Shown: one piece after another, positions 8,020 to 15,597 of the stretch | Layout of the letters: each line of letters begins with the position of its first letter | How positions within the stretch are numbered: position 1 is the stretch's first letter | Source: Methylobacterium jeotgali | Lineage (GTDB): Bacteria > Pseudomonadota > Alphaproteobacteria > Rhizobiales > Beijerinckiaceae | Assembly: GCF_022179345.1 (NCBI RefSeq) | Contig: NZ_BPQR01000083.1 | Location: forward strand, 1-32,300 | Length of the DNA: 32,300 nucleotides | Direction: 5' to 3' | Position numbers and translations under genes: made by a program | Notes under the pieces: model-generated | Databases searched by the model: none | Told to the model about the DNA's origin: nothing | The model's input: only the letters and a program-made list of their open reading frames with translations

Positions 8020-8684
8020 CGCTCCGGCTCGTAGTAGGGAGCGAGGCGGGCGGGATCGAGACCGGCGGCCGGCGCGTCGAGGACGATGCGGCCGTGGTCG
8101 AGCACCACGATCCGGCTCATCTCGGCGAGCGCCAGGGCGATGTCGTGGAGGGCGACGACGAGGGTCGCGTGGCTCGCCTTCAGCTCGCCCAGCACCGCCG
8201 CCCCCTGGCGGCGGTCGAGGGCGGAGACGGGCTCGTCGCCGATGAGCACCGGGCGGCCGTTGTAGAGAGCGCGGGCCACGGAGACCCGCTGCTGCTGCCC
8301 GCCGGAGAGTTCTCCCGCCCGCCGCCGCAGCGTGTCGGCGAGGCCCACGCGGTCGAGGACGGCGCGCACGGCCTCGACATCCGCCCTGGCGGGACGCAGG
8401 AGCGTGCGCAGGTTGTGGAGCGTCGAGCGCCGGTCGAGCCGGCCCATGTAGACGTTGTGGAAGACCGAGAGCGGCCGCACGAGCGCGGCGGCCTGCGGCA
8501 CCAGGGCGGCGTCGCGCCTGGCCTGTTCGTAGATCAGCCCGAGGAGCGTCGACTTCCCCGCTCCCGAGCGCCCGAGCAGCGCCACCCGCTCGCCGGGCCG
8601 GATCGTCAGGTCGATGCCGGAGAGGACGGCGCGCCCGCCATAGGAGGCGGACGCGGCCGAGAGCACGATCGGGGTGTGGGGCAA
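8016..8684 (-). CDS. PhnC-like ABC importer ATPase, compact form
   Basis: A 222-residue ATPase with Walker A GRSGAGKS (38-45), Q-loop VPQ (Q64), signature LSGGQ (126-130), Walker B VLIGDE (146-151) and switch His180. It powers the fused permease. It is shorter than typical PhnC (about 260): only about 18 residues separate Walker A from the Q-loop, where most ABC ATPases have about 40, so part of the beta subdomain is missing. The reading frame is intact, so this looks like a lineage feature rather than damage. The start is taken as TTG at 8682-8684, 10 bp after the binding-protein stop; a GTG six codons later is an alternative. Confidence in the exact start is low. Confidence 0.88.
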   Translation of the reverse strand: MPHTPIVLSAASASYGGRAVLSGIDLTIRPGERVALLGRSGAGKSTLLGLIYEQARRDAALVPQAAALVRPLSVFHNVYMGRLDRRSTLHNLRTLLRPARADVEAVRAVLDRVGLADTLRRRAGELSGGQQQRVSVARALYNGRPVLIGDEPVSALDRRQGAAVLGELKASHATLVVALHDIALALAEMSRIVVLDHGRIVLDAPAAGLDPARLAPYYEPER

Positions 8685-8694
8685 CCGAGCGACG

Positions 8695-9597
8695 TCAGTC
8701 GAGGAGGCCGGTCGAGCGGCCGACCTCTTCGAGGGGCGCGTAGGCGGCGTTGTCGACGGCGATGAAGCGCGAGCGCCCGAAGGGCTCGAGGATCGCCGGG
8801 TCGGTGACGCCGATCAGCGCGTCGCGCAGGCGGTCGGTGAAGCCGGCGCCGTAGATCGTGTCGACGTCGCCGCGCACGGTCCACTGGTAGTCCGGGTAGG
8901 GCGGGCTCTCCCAGATCACCGAGACCGCCGAGGCGTCGACCTTGCCGGCCTTGGTGTCGAGGTCCCAGACTGTGTAGTCGACCGCACCGACCTCGAAGGC
9001 GCCGGACTGGACGAGCTGGATCGTGCGGCTGTGGTCGCCGGAGAAGCCGACGCGGGAATAGACCTGCTCCGGCGTCTTGCCGGGGAAGGCCTGCCGGATG
9101 AAGAACTCCGGCATCAGCCGCCCCGAAGTCGAGGCCCGCGAGCCGAAGGTGAAGGTCTTGCCCTCGCTCGCCTTCGGGAACTCCTTGCCCGGCTTGAGCC
9201 CGGTCTTGGCGTTGGCGATGAAGTAGGTCTTGAAGGCCGCGTCCTCGGCGCCTTGCGCGATCGCCCGGCTGCCCGGTACGGCGCGGCGGGCCTGGACGCC
9301 GGTGAAGCCGCCGAACCAGGCGAGCTGCACCTGCCCGTTGGTGAAGGCGGTGACGGCGGCGGGATAGTTCTTCACCGGGATGTAGCGGACGGGGACCCCG
9401 AGCTTGCCCTCGAGATAGGTCGCGACCCGGCCGAAACGCTCGACGAGGCGGCTCTCGTCCTGGTCGGGGATGCCCGTGAAGACCAGCGGGGGCTTCGCCC
9501 CTTGTGCCGGAGTCCCTTGTGCCGGCGCGCCTTGCGCGAGTGCGGGCCCACTGGCGAGAAGGCTGAGAACCGCGGCCGCGAGATGCCAAACGCGCAT
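8695..9597 (-). CDS. PhnD-like periplasmic binding protein, putative selenate/selenite receptor
   Basis: A 300-residue solute-binding protein. A signal peptide (about 1-21, ending ALA before QGA) is followed by three short AQG(A/T)P repeats, then a PhnD-type fold: LVFTGIPDQDESRLVERFGRVATYLEGKLGVPV, NGQVQLAWFGGFTGVQAR, FGSRASTSGRLMPEFFIR and SGAFEVGAVDYTVWD. PhnD-like proteins next to Sec genes are annotated in public databases as putative selenate ABC transporter binding proteins, from memory and without experimental proof that I know of. The ATG at 9597 has a clear GGAG Shine-Dalgarno, which lies inside a 15-bp palindrome. It is the first gene of the importer-selA-selC unit. Phosphonate or phosphite remain alternative ligands. 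Confidence 0.88.
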   Translation of the reverse strand: MRVWHLAAAVLSLLASGPALAQGAPAQGTPAQGAKPPLVFTGIPDQDESRLVERFGRVATYLEGKLGVPVRYIPVKNYPAAVTAFTNGQVQLAWFGGFTGVQARRAVPGSRAIAQGAEDAAFKTYFIANAKTGLKPGKEFPKASEGKTFTFGSRASTSGRLMPEFFIRQAFPGKTPEQVYSRVGFSGDHSRTIQLVQSGAFEVGAVDYTVWDLDTKAGKVDASAVSVIWESPPYPDYQWTVRGDVDTIYGAGFTDRLRDALIGVTDPAILEPFGRSRFIAVDNAAYAPLEEVGRSTGLLD

Positions 9598-9986
9598 GAT
9601 CGGAGACTCCGATGATTAGGGCCCTGATGGCGGGACACCGCCGGGCGCGCGCCCGTTCTAGCGGTAGAAGGACGTCGTCACCAGCCGCGTGTCGGCGCGG
9701 CGACGCCCTTATCCAAGCCGTAGCCGCGGCGAGCGGCAGAGGCTGCAGGCGCGCCCCGCCACCGCGCACGGGGCGGCCGCGGGTCGGAAGTGTGTTCACG
9801 AGAGCACAGCTCGGTGAAAGACGCGATGTTGGATCGATTCTATTGTGATCGGAGAACAGACGTCGGGTCATGCGCTTGATGGGAAAGACGAGCTGCAATT
9901 TAGAATCCATTTAGTCTTGAGGCGCGTTGCTGCGATATCACCCTGCCGATACGACGGATCGGAGACTCCTTCCCCGATCGTGCCCG
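9598..9986. promoter_or_regulatory. Divergent control region of the importer operon and the sigma factor gene
   Basis: This 389-bp gap separates the binding-protein gene (minus) and the ECF sigma gene (plus). The 13-mer GATCGGAGACTCC occurs at 9598-9610 and again at 9957-9969, close to both genes. The first copy extends to a 15-bp perfect dyad, ATCGGAG-A-CTCCGAT (9599-9613), which holds the Shine-Dalgarno of the binding-protein gene. The stretch 9820-9925 is AT-richer than its surroundings and includes TTGATG (9876-9881) and TAGAAT (9901-9906), 19 bases apart, a weak sigma-70-like candidate. No gene is seen. Confidence 0.5.
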
Positions 9987-10484
9987 ATGGCATCGCACCT
10001 CGAAGCCGCCTATCTGCGCCACAGCCCCGATCTGGTGCGGTACGTCCGCCGCCGGATCGCCGACGATCACTCGAGCGCCGATCTCGTCCACGACGCCTTC
10101 CTGCGGGTCGCCGAGCAGCCTCTGGCCGCGGTGCAGGACATCCGGGCCTACCTGTTCCAGGTCGCCCGCAACCTCCTCCTCGACCAGCGCAAGCAGGCCG
10201 CCCGCCGTCGGACCCTCGTCGTCGCGCCGGAGACGCTCGCCGAGGTCGTCGACGAGGCGCCTTCGCCGGAGGACGCCGCGGATGCCCGCCTGCGGCTCGA
10301 CCGGCTGCGCGGGACCGTGGGCGAGCTGCCCTTCCGCACCCAGCAGATCTTCGTCCTGAACCGCATCGACGGGCTGGGCTACGCCGAGGTTGCCCGCCAT
10401 CTCGGGATCAGCCAGAGCGCGGTGCAGAAGCATCTCGCCATGGCGGTGCGGCACATCGCCGAGCGCTCCCGGCCGCGGCGCTGA
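9987..10484 (+). CDS. FecI-like ECF RNA polymerase sigma factor
   Basis: A 165-residue ECF sigma factor. Region 2 (about 5-75) has LRHSPDLVRYVRRRIAD, SADLVHDAFLRVAE and IRAYLFQVARNLLLDQRKQ. Region 4 (about 105-160) has LPFRTQQIFVLNRIDGLGYAEVARHLGISQSAVQKHLAMAVRHI, a typical promoter -35 recognition helix-turn-helix. It belongs with the FecI group because a FecR and an STN-containing TonB receptor follow. It should transcribe the receptor gene when the receptor signals ligand binding. The ATG at 9987 gives the normal length; no strong Shine-Dalgarno is adjacent. It is separated from fecR by 38 bp. Confidence 0.92.
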   Translation: MASHLEAAYLRHSPDLVRYVRRRIADDHSSADLVHDAFLRVAEQPLAAVQDIRAYLFQVARNLLLDQRKQAARRRTLVVAPETLAEVVDEAPSPEDAADARLRLDRLRGTVGELPFRTQQIFVLNRIDGLGYAEVARHLGISQSAVQKHLAMAVRHIAERSRPRR

Positions 10485-10522
10485 CCGTCGCGCGGCGGAG
10501 AGGCGGGACTGGAACCACGGGC

Positions 10523-11494
10523 ATGAGCGGCGCCGACCGGGAGGATGCGATCGCCGGCGAGGCCGCCGAGTGGGTGGTGCGCCTCGGCGACCCATCCGCC
10601 GGGCCGGCGGCGCTGCCGGCGTTCGAGGCCTGGCTCGCGAGCGATCCCCGACACCGGCCGGCCTTCGAGCGGGCGCAGGCGGCCTGGAGCGAGCTCGACC
10701 TGCTGAGAGAGCGGCCGGGCGACCTGCGCAAGGTCGTGCCGCCCCCGCCGCGAGGCGGCGGCAGGAAGGCCGCCTGGGTCCTCGCGCTGCTCGTCCCGGC
10801 GGCGCTCGCCGGCGCCTACGGGTCCGGCCTGCGGGAGGCGTGGCTCGCCGACGAACGCACCGGCATCGGCGAGACCCGGTCCTTCAGCCTGCCCGACGGC
10901 ACCGCCGTCGATCTCGGCGCGGCGAGCGCGTTGGCCGTCGACTACGACGGCGAGACCCGCCGCGTGCGCCTTCTCTCCGGCGAGGCGCTGTTCACCGTGG
11001 TGCCCCGGCAGGGGCTTGAGCGCCGGCCCTTCGTGGTCGCGGCCGAGGGCGGGACCGTGACGGCGCTGGGCACCCGCTTCGCGGTCGAGGATTTCGGGGA
11101 CAGCGTGCGCGTCACCGCGGTGGAGAGCCGTGTCGAGGTCGCTTCCGCGACGCCGGCCGGGGCGGGCGGCCCCGACCGGCGGGAGCTCACCGCTGGCGAC
11201 GCCCTGACCTACGGGGAGGGGCGGGGCCTCGGGCCGACGACCTGGGCGGGCGCGGCGGACGCGACGGCCTTCACCCGCGGCCTCCTCGTCTTCGACGGGC
11301 TGCCCCTGCGGGACGTGGTGGCGCGGCTCAACCGCTACCGCCGGGGGCGGATCGTGGTGGCGAACGGTGCCATCGCCGGACGGCGGGTCAGCGGCGTGTT
11401 CCGGGTCGGCGACCTCGACGGGGCGGTCGAGGCCGTCGCCGAGGAGCTCGGCGTCCGCAGGATCGCCCTGCCCCTCGTGACCGTCCTCTACTGA
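10523..11494 (+). CDS. FecR-like anti-sigma/signal transducer
   Basis: A 323-residue inner-membrane regulator of the FecR type. The N-terminal cytoplasmic domain (about 8-60) has the DUF4880-like pattern EAAEWVVRLGDPSAGPAALPAFEAWLASDPRH. One membrane helix lies near 83-103 (AAWVLALLVPAALAGAYG). The periplasmic FecR domain (about 115-210) includes TRSFSLPDGTAVDLGAASALAVDY, RLLSGEALFTV and VTALGTRFAVEDFGDSVRVTAVES. A C-terminal STN-like segment has FDGLPLRDVVARLNRYRRG. It should relay the receptor signal to the FecI-like sigma factor encoded just upstream. The ATG at 10523 fits the family start. Confidence 0.92.
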   Translation: MSGADREDAIAGEAAEWVVRLGDPSAGPAALPAFEAWLASDPRHRPAFERAQAAWSELDLLRERPGDLRKVVPPPPRGGGRKAAWVLALLVPAALAGAYGSGLREAWLADERTGIGETRSFSLPDGTAVDLGAASALAVDYDGETRRVRLLSGEALFTVVPRQGLERRPFVVAAEGGTVTALGTRFAVEDFGDSVRVTAVESRVEVASATPAGAGGPDRRELTAGDALTYGEGRGLGPTTWAGAADATAFTRGLLVFDGLPLRDVVARLNRYRRGRIVVANGAIAGRRVSGVFRVGDLDGAVEAVAEELGVRRIALPLVTVLY

Positions 11495-11502
11495 GCCCGG
11501 AA

Positions 11503-11532
11503 GCGCCGTCCGGCGCGCCGCGAAGTTTTTTT
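11503..11532 (+). terminator. Possible terminator after fecR-like gene
   Basis: GCGCC-GTCC-GGCGC (11503-11516) can form a 5-bp stem. A run of seven T lies at 11526-11532, 9 bases after the stem. The spacing is longer than in a classic intrinsic terminator. The T-run could instead be part of the FecI-type promoter for the receptor gene, because a CGTC motif (11554-11557) lies about 21 bases downstream. Confidence 0.3.
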
Positions 11533-11628
11533 ACCGCCCCGGCCGCCCTCGGTCGTCATCGGGAACAGGAGGGCACACGCGAACGCGGGCCCTCGGGGCG
11601 CGAACCGGCGCCGGGGGCTCGGACACGC

Positions 11629-14127
11629 ATGGCACATCTCGAACACGGCATCGCGCGCGGGCGGCTCGCCCGCGCCCTCCTCGCCACGGTGGCCTTGGCG
11701 CTTCCTGTCGCCCTGCCGGCTTTGGCCGCCCCCGAGACGCGCTCCGTCGGCTTCGACATCGCCGCGCAGGACCTGAACCGCGCGGTGCTCGCCTTCGGGG
11801 AGCGGGCGGGGGTGCGGGTCTTCTTCGACACCGAACGGCTCGCGGGCAAGCGCTCGGCGAGCGTCGCCGGCACCCTGACGCCCGAGGAGGCCCTGGCGCG
11901 GCTGCTCGCCGGCAGCGGCCTCACCCCCCGCTGGACGAGCACCTCCGCTGTCGCGCTCCGGCAAGCCGGCGACCCGGAAACGACGGGGCAGATCGCGGCC
12001 GGGCAGATCGCCCTCGACGAGCTCTCGGTCGAGGCCCAGCAGCCGACCTTCGGCACCGCCGGCTTCGTGGCCACCCGCTCGACGGCGGGCATGAAGGGCA
12101 ACGACTCGATCCTCGAGACGCCGGCCACCGTCAGCGTCATCACCCGCGAGGAGCTGAACGTCCGTGGCGTGCAGGACCTCAACACGGCGGTGGCCTACAC
12201 CCCCAACATCCAGGCGGTGGACTATCCCGGCGGCCAGGGCGGCCCCACCTTCACGCTCCGCGGCTTCAACGCCAACAACTTCGACAACGTCTACCAGGAC
12301 GGGCTGCGCTACGGCTTCAACTCCTTCGACCAGAACGTCGAGCCCTACGCCTACGAGCGCATCGACGTGATCAAGGGGCCGATCTCGGTGCTCTACGGCG
12401 CCGGCCAGCCCGGCGGCATCCTCAACCTCGTCTCGAAGCGGCCGACCTTCACGCCCTTCAACGAGGTCTTCATCCAGGGCGGCAACCGCAACCGCGTCCA
12501 GGCGGGCTTCGACCTCTCCGGCCCCGTCGAGGGCGCGCCGCAATTCGCCTACCGGGTGACGGGCCTGATCCGGAACTCGGACAGCCAGTTCCGGTACACG
12601 CCGGACGATCGCACCTTCATCGCCCCGGCGATCACCTGGCGGCCGGACTCCGACACCTCGCTCACGGTGCTCGCCAAGTACGCCGAATACCGCGGCGGCG
12701 GCTCCGAGCAGAGCCTGCCGATCGTCGGCTCGATCATCCCGAGCACCCGGGGCTTCTACCAGCGCGACGTCTTCGTCGGGCAGCCGAACTTCAACACCGG
12801 CCTCCTGGAGAACAAGGAGATCGGCACCATCCTCGACCATCGCTTCGCGCCGGGCTGGCTGTTCCACTCCGCCTTCCGGGCCTTCGAGACGACCTCGAAG
12901 TACGATGCCACCGGCGCCTCTCCGGCCGCCACGCCGGGCAGCTTCCTCGCGGTGTCGGTCTTCCCCTATCTCCGGGACCAGTCGAGCCAGGGGCTGCTCG
13001 CCGACAACCACATCGAGGGCCAGTTCGGGACCTTCGGCATCGAGCACAACGTCGTCTTCGGCGTCGATTTCCAGAACTACTACCGGCGCGACGCGCGGAC
13101 CTATCCGCTCGGCTACCCGCTCGCCGCGGCCAACCGCCTGATCGATCTCTACAATCCCGTCTACAACCTCGCGATCGCCTTCCCCGCCCGGACGAACTTC
13201 TCGACGCGGGCCTCCCAGCAGCAGACGGGCCTCTACTTCCAGGACCAGATGAAGTGGAACGGCTTCATCCTCACGGGCAGCGTGCGCAATGACTGGGTCG
13301 ACCAGGAGATCCGCTCGACCTTCAACTTCCCCAACCTGCCGCTCCCGACGCTCAACCGCACCACGGTCGACCAGCAGAGCTTCTCGGCGCTGAGCTACCG
13401 CGTCGGCCTCGGCTACGAGCTAGGCTACGGCATCGTGCCCTATGCCTCGTACTCGACCTCCTTCAACCCGCAGATCGCCGGCCAGCGGGCCAACGGCTCG
13501 GCCCTCGACCCCCGCGAGGCGACGCAGGTCGAAGGCGGCGTGAAGTGGCAGCCGCCGGGCAGCAACGCCCTCTACACTGCCTCCTATTTCGAGATCACCC
13601 AGACCAACATCCCGCTCGCCGACCCGCTCAACCCCGGCTTCTTCATCCAGACGGGCGAGGCGCTCGCCAAGGGCTTCGAGCTCGAGGGCAAGGCGAACCT
13701 GTTCGAGGGCTTCAACCTGATCTTCGGCTTCGCCCATCTCGAGACGCGGGTGACGAAGAACCAGTCGAACCCGGCGCTGGTCGGCAACCGGCTCGCCAAC
13801 GCGCCGGAGAACACCGTCTCACTGTTTGCCGACTACACCTTCGCGCCGGGCACCTGGTTCGACGGCTTCCGGGCCGGCGCCGGCGTGCGCTACGTCGGGC
13901 AGAGGACGGACGCGACGAACGTCGACAACATCCCCGGCTACGCCCTGGTCGACGCCTCGCTGAGCTACGACCTCGCCCGCCTCGACCCGGCCTGGAAGGG
14001 GGCGGTCCTGTCGGTGAATGCCACCAACCTGTTCGACCAGCGCTACTTCACGTCCGGCTTCTACACCGGCTACGTGTTCGAGGGCTTCCGCCGCAGCGTC
14101 TACGGAACCTTGACCTACCGTTGGTGA
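11629..14127 (+). CDS. TonB-dependent siderophore-type receptor with STN signalling domain
   Basis: An 832-residue outer-membrane transducer. A signal peptide (about 1-34) is followed by an STN domain (about 42-110: FDIAAQDLNRAVLAFGERAGVRVFF through ALARLLAGSGL), which contacts FecR. A TonB-box-like DELSVEA (about 127-133), a plug domain (TPATVSVITREELNVRG, LRGFNANNFDNVYQDGLRY, ERIDVIKGPISVLYGAGQPGG) and a 22-strand barrel ending in aromatic YGTLTYRW complete it. The family imports ferric siderophores (FpvA/FhuE-like). Its position between the selenium importer and selD raises, without proof, the idea of another ligand. It is probably driven by the neighbouring sigma factor. It is intact. Confidence 0.95.
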   Translation: MAHLEHGIARGRLARALLATVALALPVALPALAAPETRSVGFDIAAQDLNRAVLAFGERAGVRVFFDTERLAGKRSASVAGTLTPEEALARLLAGSGLTPRWTSTSAVALRQAGDPETTGQIAAGQIALDELSVEAQQPTFGTAGFVATRSTAGMKGNDSILETPATVSVITREELNVRGVQDLNTAVAYTPNIQAVDYPGGQGGPTFTLRGFNANNFDNVYQDGLRYGFNSFDQNVEPYAYERIDVIKGPISVLYGAGQPGGILNLVSKRPTFTPFNEVFIQGGNRNRVQAGFDLSGPVEGAPQFAYRVTGLIRNSDSQFRYTPDDRTFIAPAITWRPDSDTSLTVLAKYAEYRGGGSEQSLPIVGSIIPSTRGFYQRDVFVGQPNFNTGLLENKEIGTILDHRFAPGWLFHSAFRAFETTSKYDATGASPAATPGSFLAVSVFPYLRDQSSQGLLADNHIEGQFGTFGIEHNVVFGVDFQNYYRRDARTYPLGYPLAAANRLIDLYNPVYNLAIAFPARTNFSTRASQQQTGLYFQDQMKWNGFILTGSVRNDWVDQEIRSTFNFPNLPLPTLNRTTVDQQSFSALSYRVGLGYELGYGIVPYASYSTSFNPQIAGQRANGSALDPREATQVEGGVKWQPPGSNALYTASYFEITQTNIPLADPLNPGFFIQTGEALAKGFELEGKANLFEGFNLIFGFAHLETRVTKNQSNPALVGNRLANAPENTVSLFADYTFAPGTWFDGFRAGAGVRYVGQRTDATNVDNIPGYALVDASLSYDLARLDPAWKGAVLSVNATNLFDQRYFTSGFYTGYVFEGFRRSVYGTLTYRW

Positions 14128-14152
14128 CGCGAGCCCTCGATGCGCTAGAACC

Positions 14153-14169
14153 TCTCCCGCAACGGGAGA
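14153..14169 (+). promoter_or_regulatory. Hairpin enclosing the selD Shine-Dalgarno
   Basis: TCTCCCG-CAA-CGGGAGA forms a perfect 7-bp stem with a 3-base loop. Its 3' arm contains GGGAG (14164-14168), the ribosome binding site 8 bases before the selD ATG at 14177. If it forms in RNA it would limit selD translation. It could also be the end of the receptor transcript, although no T-run follows. Confidence 0.5.
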
Positions 14170-14176
14170 CGACCGC

Positions 14177-15223
14177 ATGAGCACACCGCCGGTTCGCCTG
14201 AGCACCCTCGCCCACGGCGGCGGCTGCGGGTGCAAGCTCGATCCGGCGGTGCTGCGGGGGCTGCTCGCGGGTCAGCCGGCGGCGGGGCCCTTCGAGCGGC
14301 TGCTGGTCGGCAACGAGACCTCGGACGATGCCGCGGTCTGGGCGCTCGACGACGGCACCTGCATCGTCGCCACCACCGACTTCTTCACGCCGATGGTCGA
14401 CGATCCGCGCGATTTCGGGCGGATCGCGGCCACGAACGCGATCTCGGACGTCTACGCCATGGGCGGCCGGCCGATCATGGCGCTGGCGATCCTCGGGATG
14501 CCGGTGGGCAAGATTCCGCCCGAGACCGTCGCCGCGATCCTCGCGGGTGGCGCGAGCCTCTGCGCGGAGGCCGGCATTCCCGTGGCCGGAGGCCACTCCA
14601 TCGATACGCCCGAGCCGATCTACGGGCTCGCGGTGATCGGCACCTGCCGGCGCGATCAGGTCCGCCGCAACGCGGATGCCAGGGCCGGCGACGCGCTAAT
14701 CCTGACGAAGCCCCTCGGCGTCGGCGTCTACTCGGCGGCGATCAAGCGCGAGGCGCTCCGGCCCGAGGACTACGCCGCCTTCGTCGCCACGACGACGCGG
14801 CTCAACCGGGTCGGCGCCGATCTCGCGGGGGACGCGGACGTCCACGCGCTCACCGACGTGACCGGCTTCGGGCTGATCGGCCACGGGCTCGAGATCGCCC
14901 GCGGCGCGGGCCTCATCGTCGTGGTCGAGGCGGACGCAGTGCCGCTGCTCGCCCGCGCGGAAGAGCTCGTCCGCGACGGCTTCGTCACCGGCGCCTCGCA
15001 CCGCAACTGGGCGGCCTTCTCCGATTCCGTCGCCCTGCCGGCGGACCTGCCCGAGTGGCGCCGCCACCTGCTCACCGATCCGCAGACCTCCGGCGGCCTT
15101 CTCGTCGCCTGCGCCGCCGCGCGCGCCGGGGCGATCCTGGCGCAGGTCCGGGACGCGGGCTTCGCGCAGGCCGCGATCGTCGGGCGCATCGAGGCCGGGC
15201 CTTCCGCGCTCCGGGTGGTCTGA
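14177..15223 (+). CDS. selD: Selenide, water dikinase (selenophosphate synthetase) SelD
   Basis: A 348-residue enzyme making selenophosphate, AMP and phosphate from selenide and ATP; the product feeds SelA. The catalytic loop HGGGCGCK places Cys17, Cys19 and Lys20 at the same numbers as in E. coli SelD, so this is the Cys form, not a selenoprotein. Further motifs are DDAAVW and ATTDFFTPMVDDPRDFGRIAATNAISDVYAMGG, VAGGHSID, LTKPLGVGV, ALTDVTGFGLIGHGLE and LTDPQTSGGLL, the AIRS/PurM-like ATP-grasping core. The ATG has a GGGAG site at 8-base spacing. It lies 49 bp after the TonB receptor gene on the same strand and 53 bp before the Mop gene. Confidence 0.97.
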   Translation: MSTPPVRLSTLAHGGGCGCKLDPAVLRGLLAGQPAAGPFERLLVGNETSDDAAVWALDDGTCIVATTDFFTPMVDDPRDFGRIAATNAISDVYAMGGRPIMALAILGMPVGKIPPETVAAILAGGASLCAEAGIPVAGGHSIDTPEPIYGLAVIGTCRRDQVRRNADARAGDALILTKPLGVGVYSAAIKREALRPEDYAAFVATTTRLNRVGADLAGDADVHALTDVTGFGLIGHGLEIARGAGLIVVVEADAVPLLARAEELVRDGFVTGASHRNWAAFSDSVALPADLPEWRRHLLTDPQTSGGLLVACAAARAGAILAQVRDAGFAQAAIVGRIEAGPSALRVV

Positions 15224-15276
15224 GGCGCCCCGGCCCCTACCTCCGCCGAGGTCTTTCACGAGAGGAGCAGGACGCG

Positions 15277-15489
15277 ATGAAGCACGGTGCCCGCAACGAC
15301 ATCCCCGCCGAGGTCGTCGCCATCAAGCGCGGCTCGGTGATGGCCCAGGTCGAGGCGCAGATCGTCGGCACCGAGTACCGCGTCACCTCGGTGATGACCG
15401 TCGACTCCCTCGACGAGCTCGGCCTCAAGGAGGGCGACCGGGTCCACGTGCTCGCCAAGGCCGTCAACGTGCTGCTGGTGCGGCCGTAG
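15277..15489 (+). CDS. Mop/TOBE molybdate-binding protein (molbindin-like)
   Basis: A 70-residue protein made of one Mop (TOBE) domain: NDIPAEVVAIKRGSVMAQVEAQIVG, followed by YRVTSVMTVDSLDELGLKEGDRVHVLAKAVNVLLV. Single-domain Mop proteins assemble into hexamers that bind molybdate or tungstate and may store or buffer it. A good AGAGGAG site precedes the ATG. Placement directly after selD, and near the formate dehydrogenase operon, suggests it helps supply molybdenum or tungsten for the enzyme's pterin cofactor. It converges with selB. Confidence 0.93.
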   Translation: MKHGARNDIPAEVVAIKRGSVMAQVEAQIVGTEYRVTSVMTVDSLDELGLKEGDRVHVLAKAVNVLLVRP

Positions 15490-15500
15490 AATATCCGATC

Positions 15501-15558
15501 GCCGCGCGCCGCGAAGGATTCTCCCTCCCCCGCGGAGGGGAAGAGGGAAGCGCGCGGC
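15501..15558. terminator. Structured dyad between convergent mop and selB
   Basis: GCCGCGCG (15501-15508) pairs perfectly with CGCGCGGC (15551-15558). Inside them a C/T-rich arm (TCCCTCCCC) faces a G/A-rich arm (AGGGGAAGAGGG), giving a long imperfect stem. Lying between two convergent stop codons (15489 and 15598), it is a plausible bidirectional terminator or a dispersed intergenic palindromic repeat. There is no T-run. Confidence 0.5.
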
Positions 15559-15597
15559 TCCCGCGACATCCCAAGAGCCGATCAACCGGAGACCGTG

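Noticed and set aside
6484..9597. Phosphonate uptake operon (phnCDE)
   Set aside because: No phosphonate lyase or hydrolase genes are present, and the genes run directly into selA-selC. Phosphonate is kept as an alternative ligand but not as the main call.
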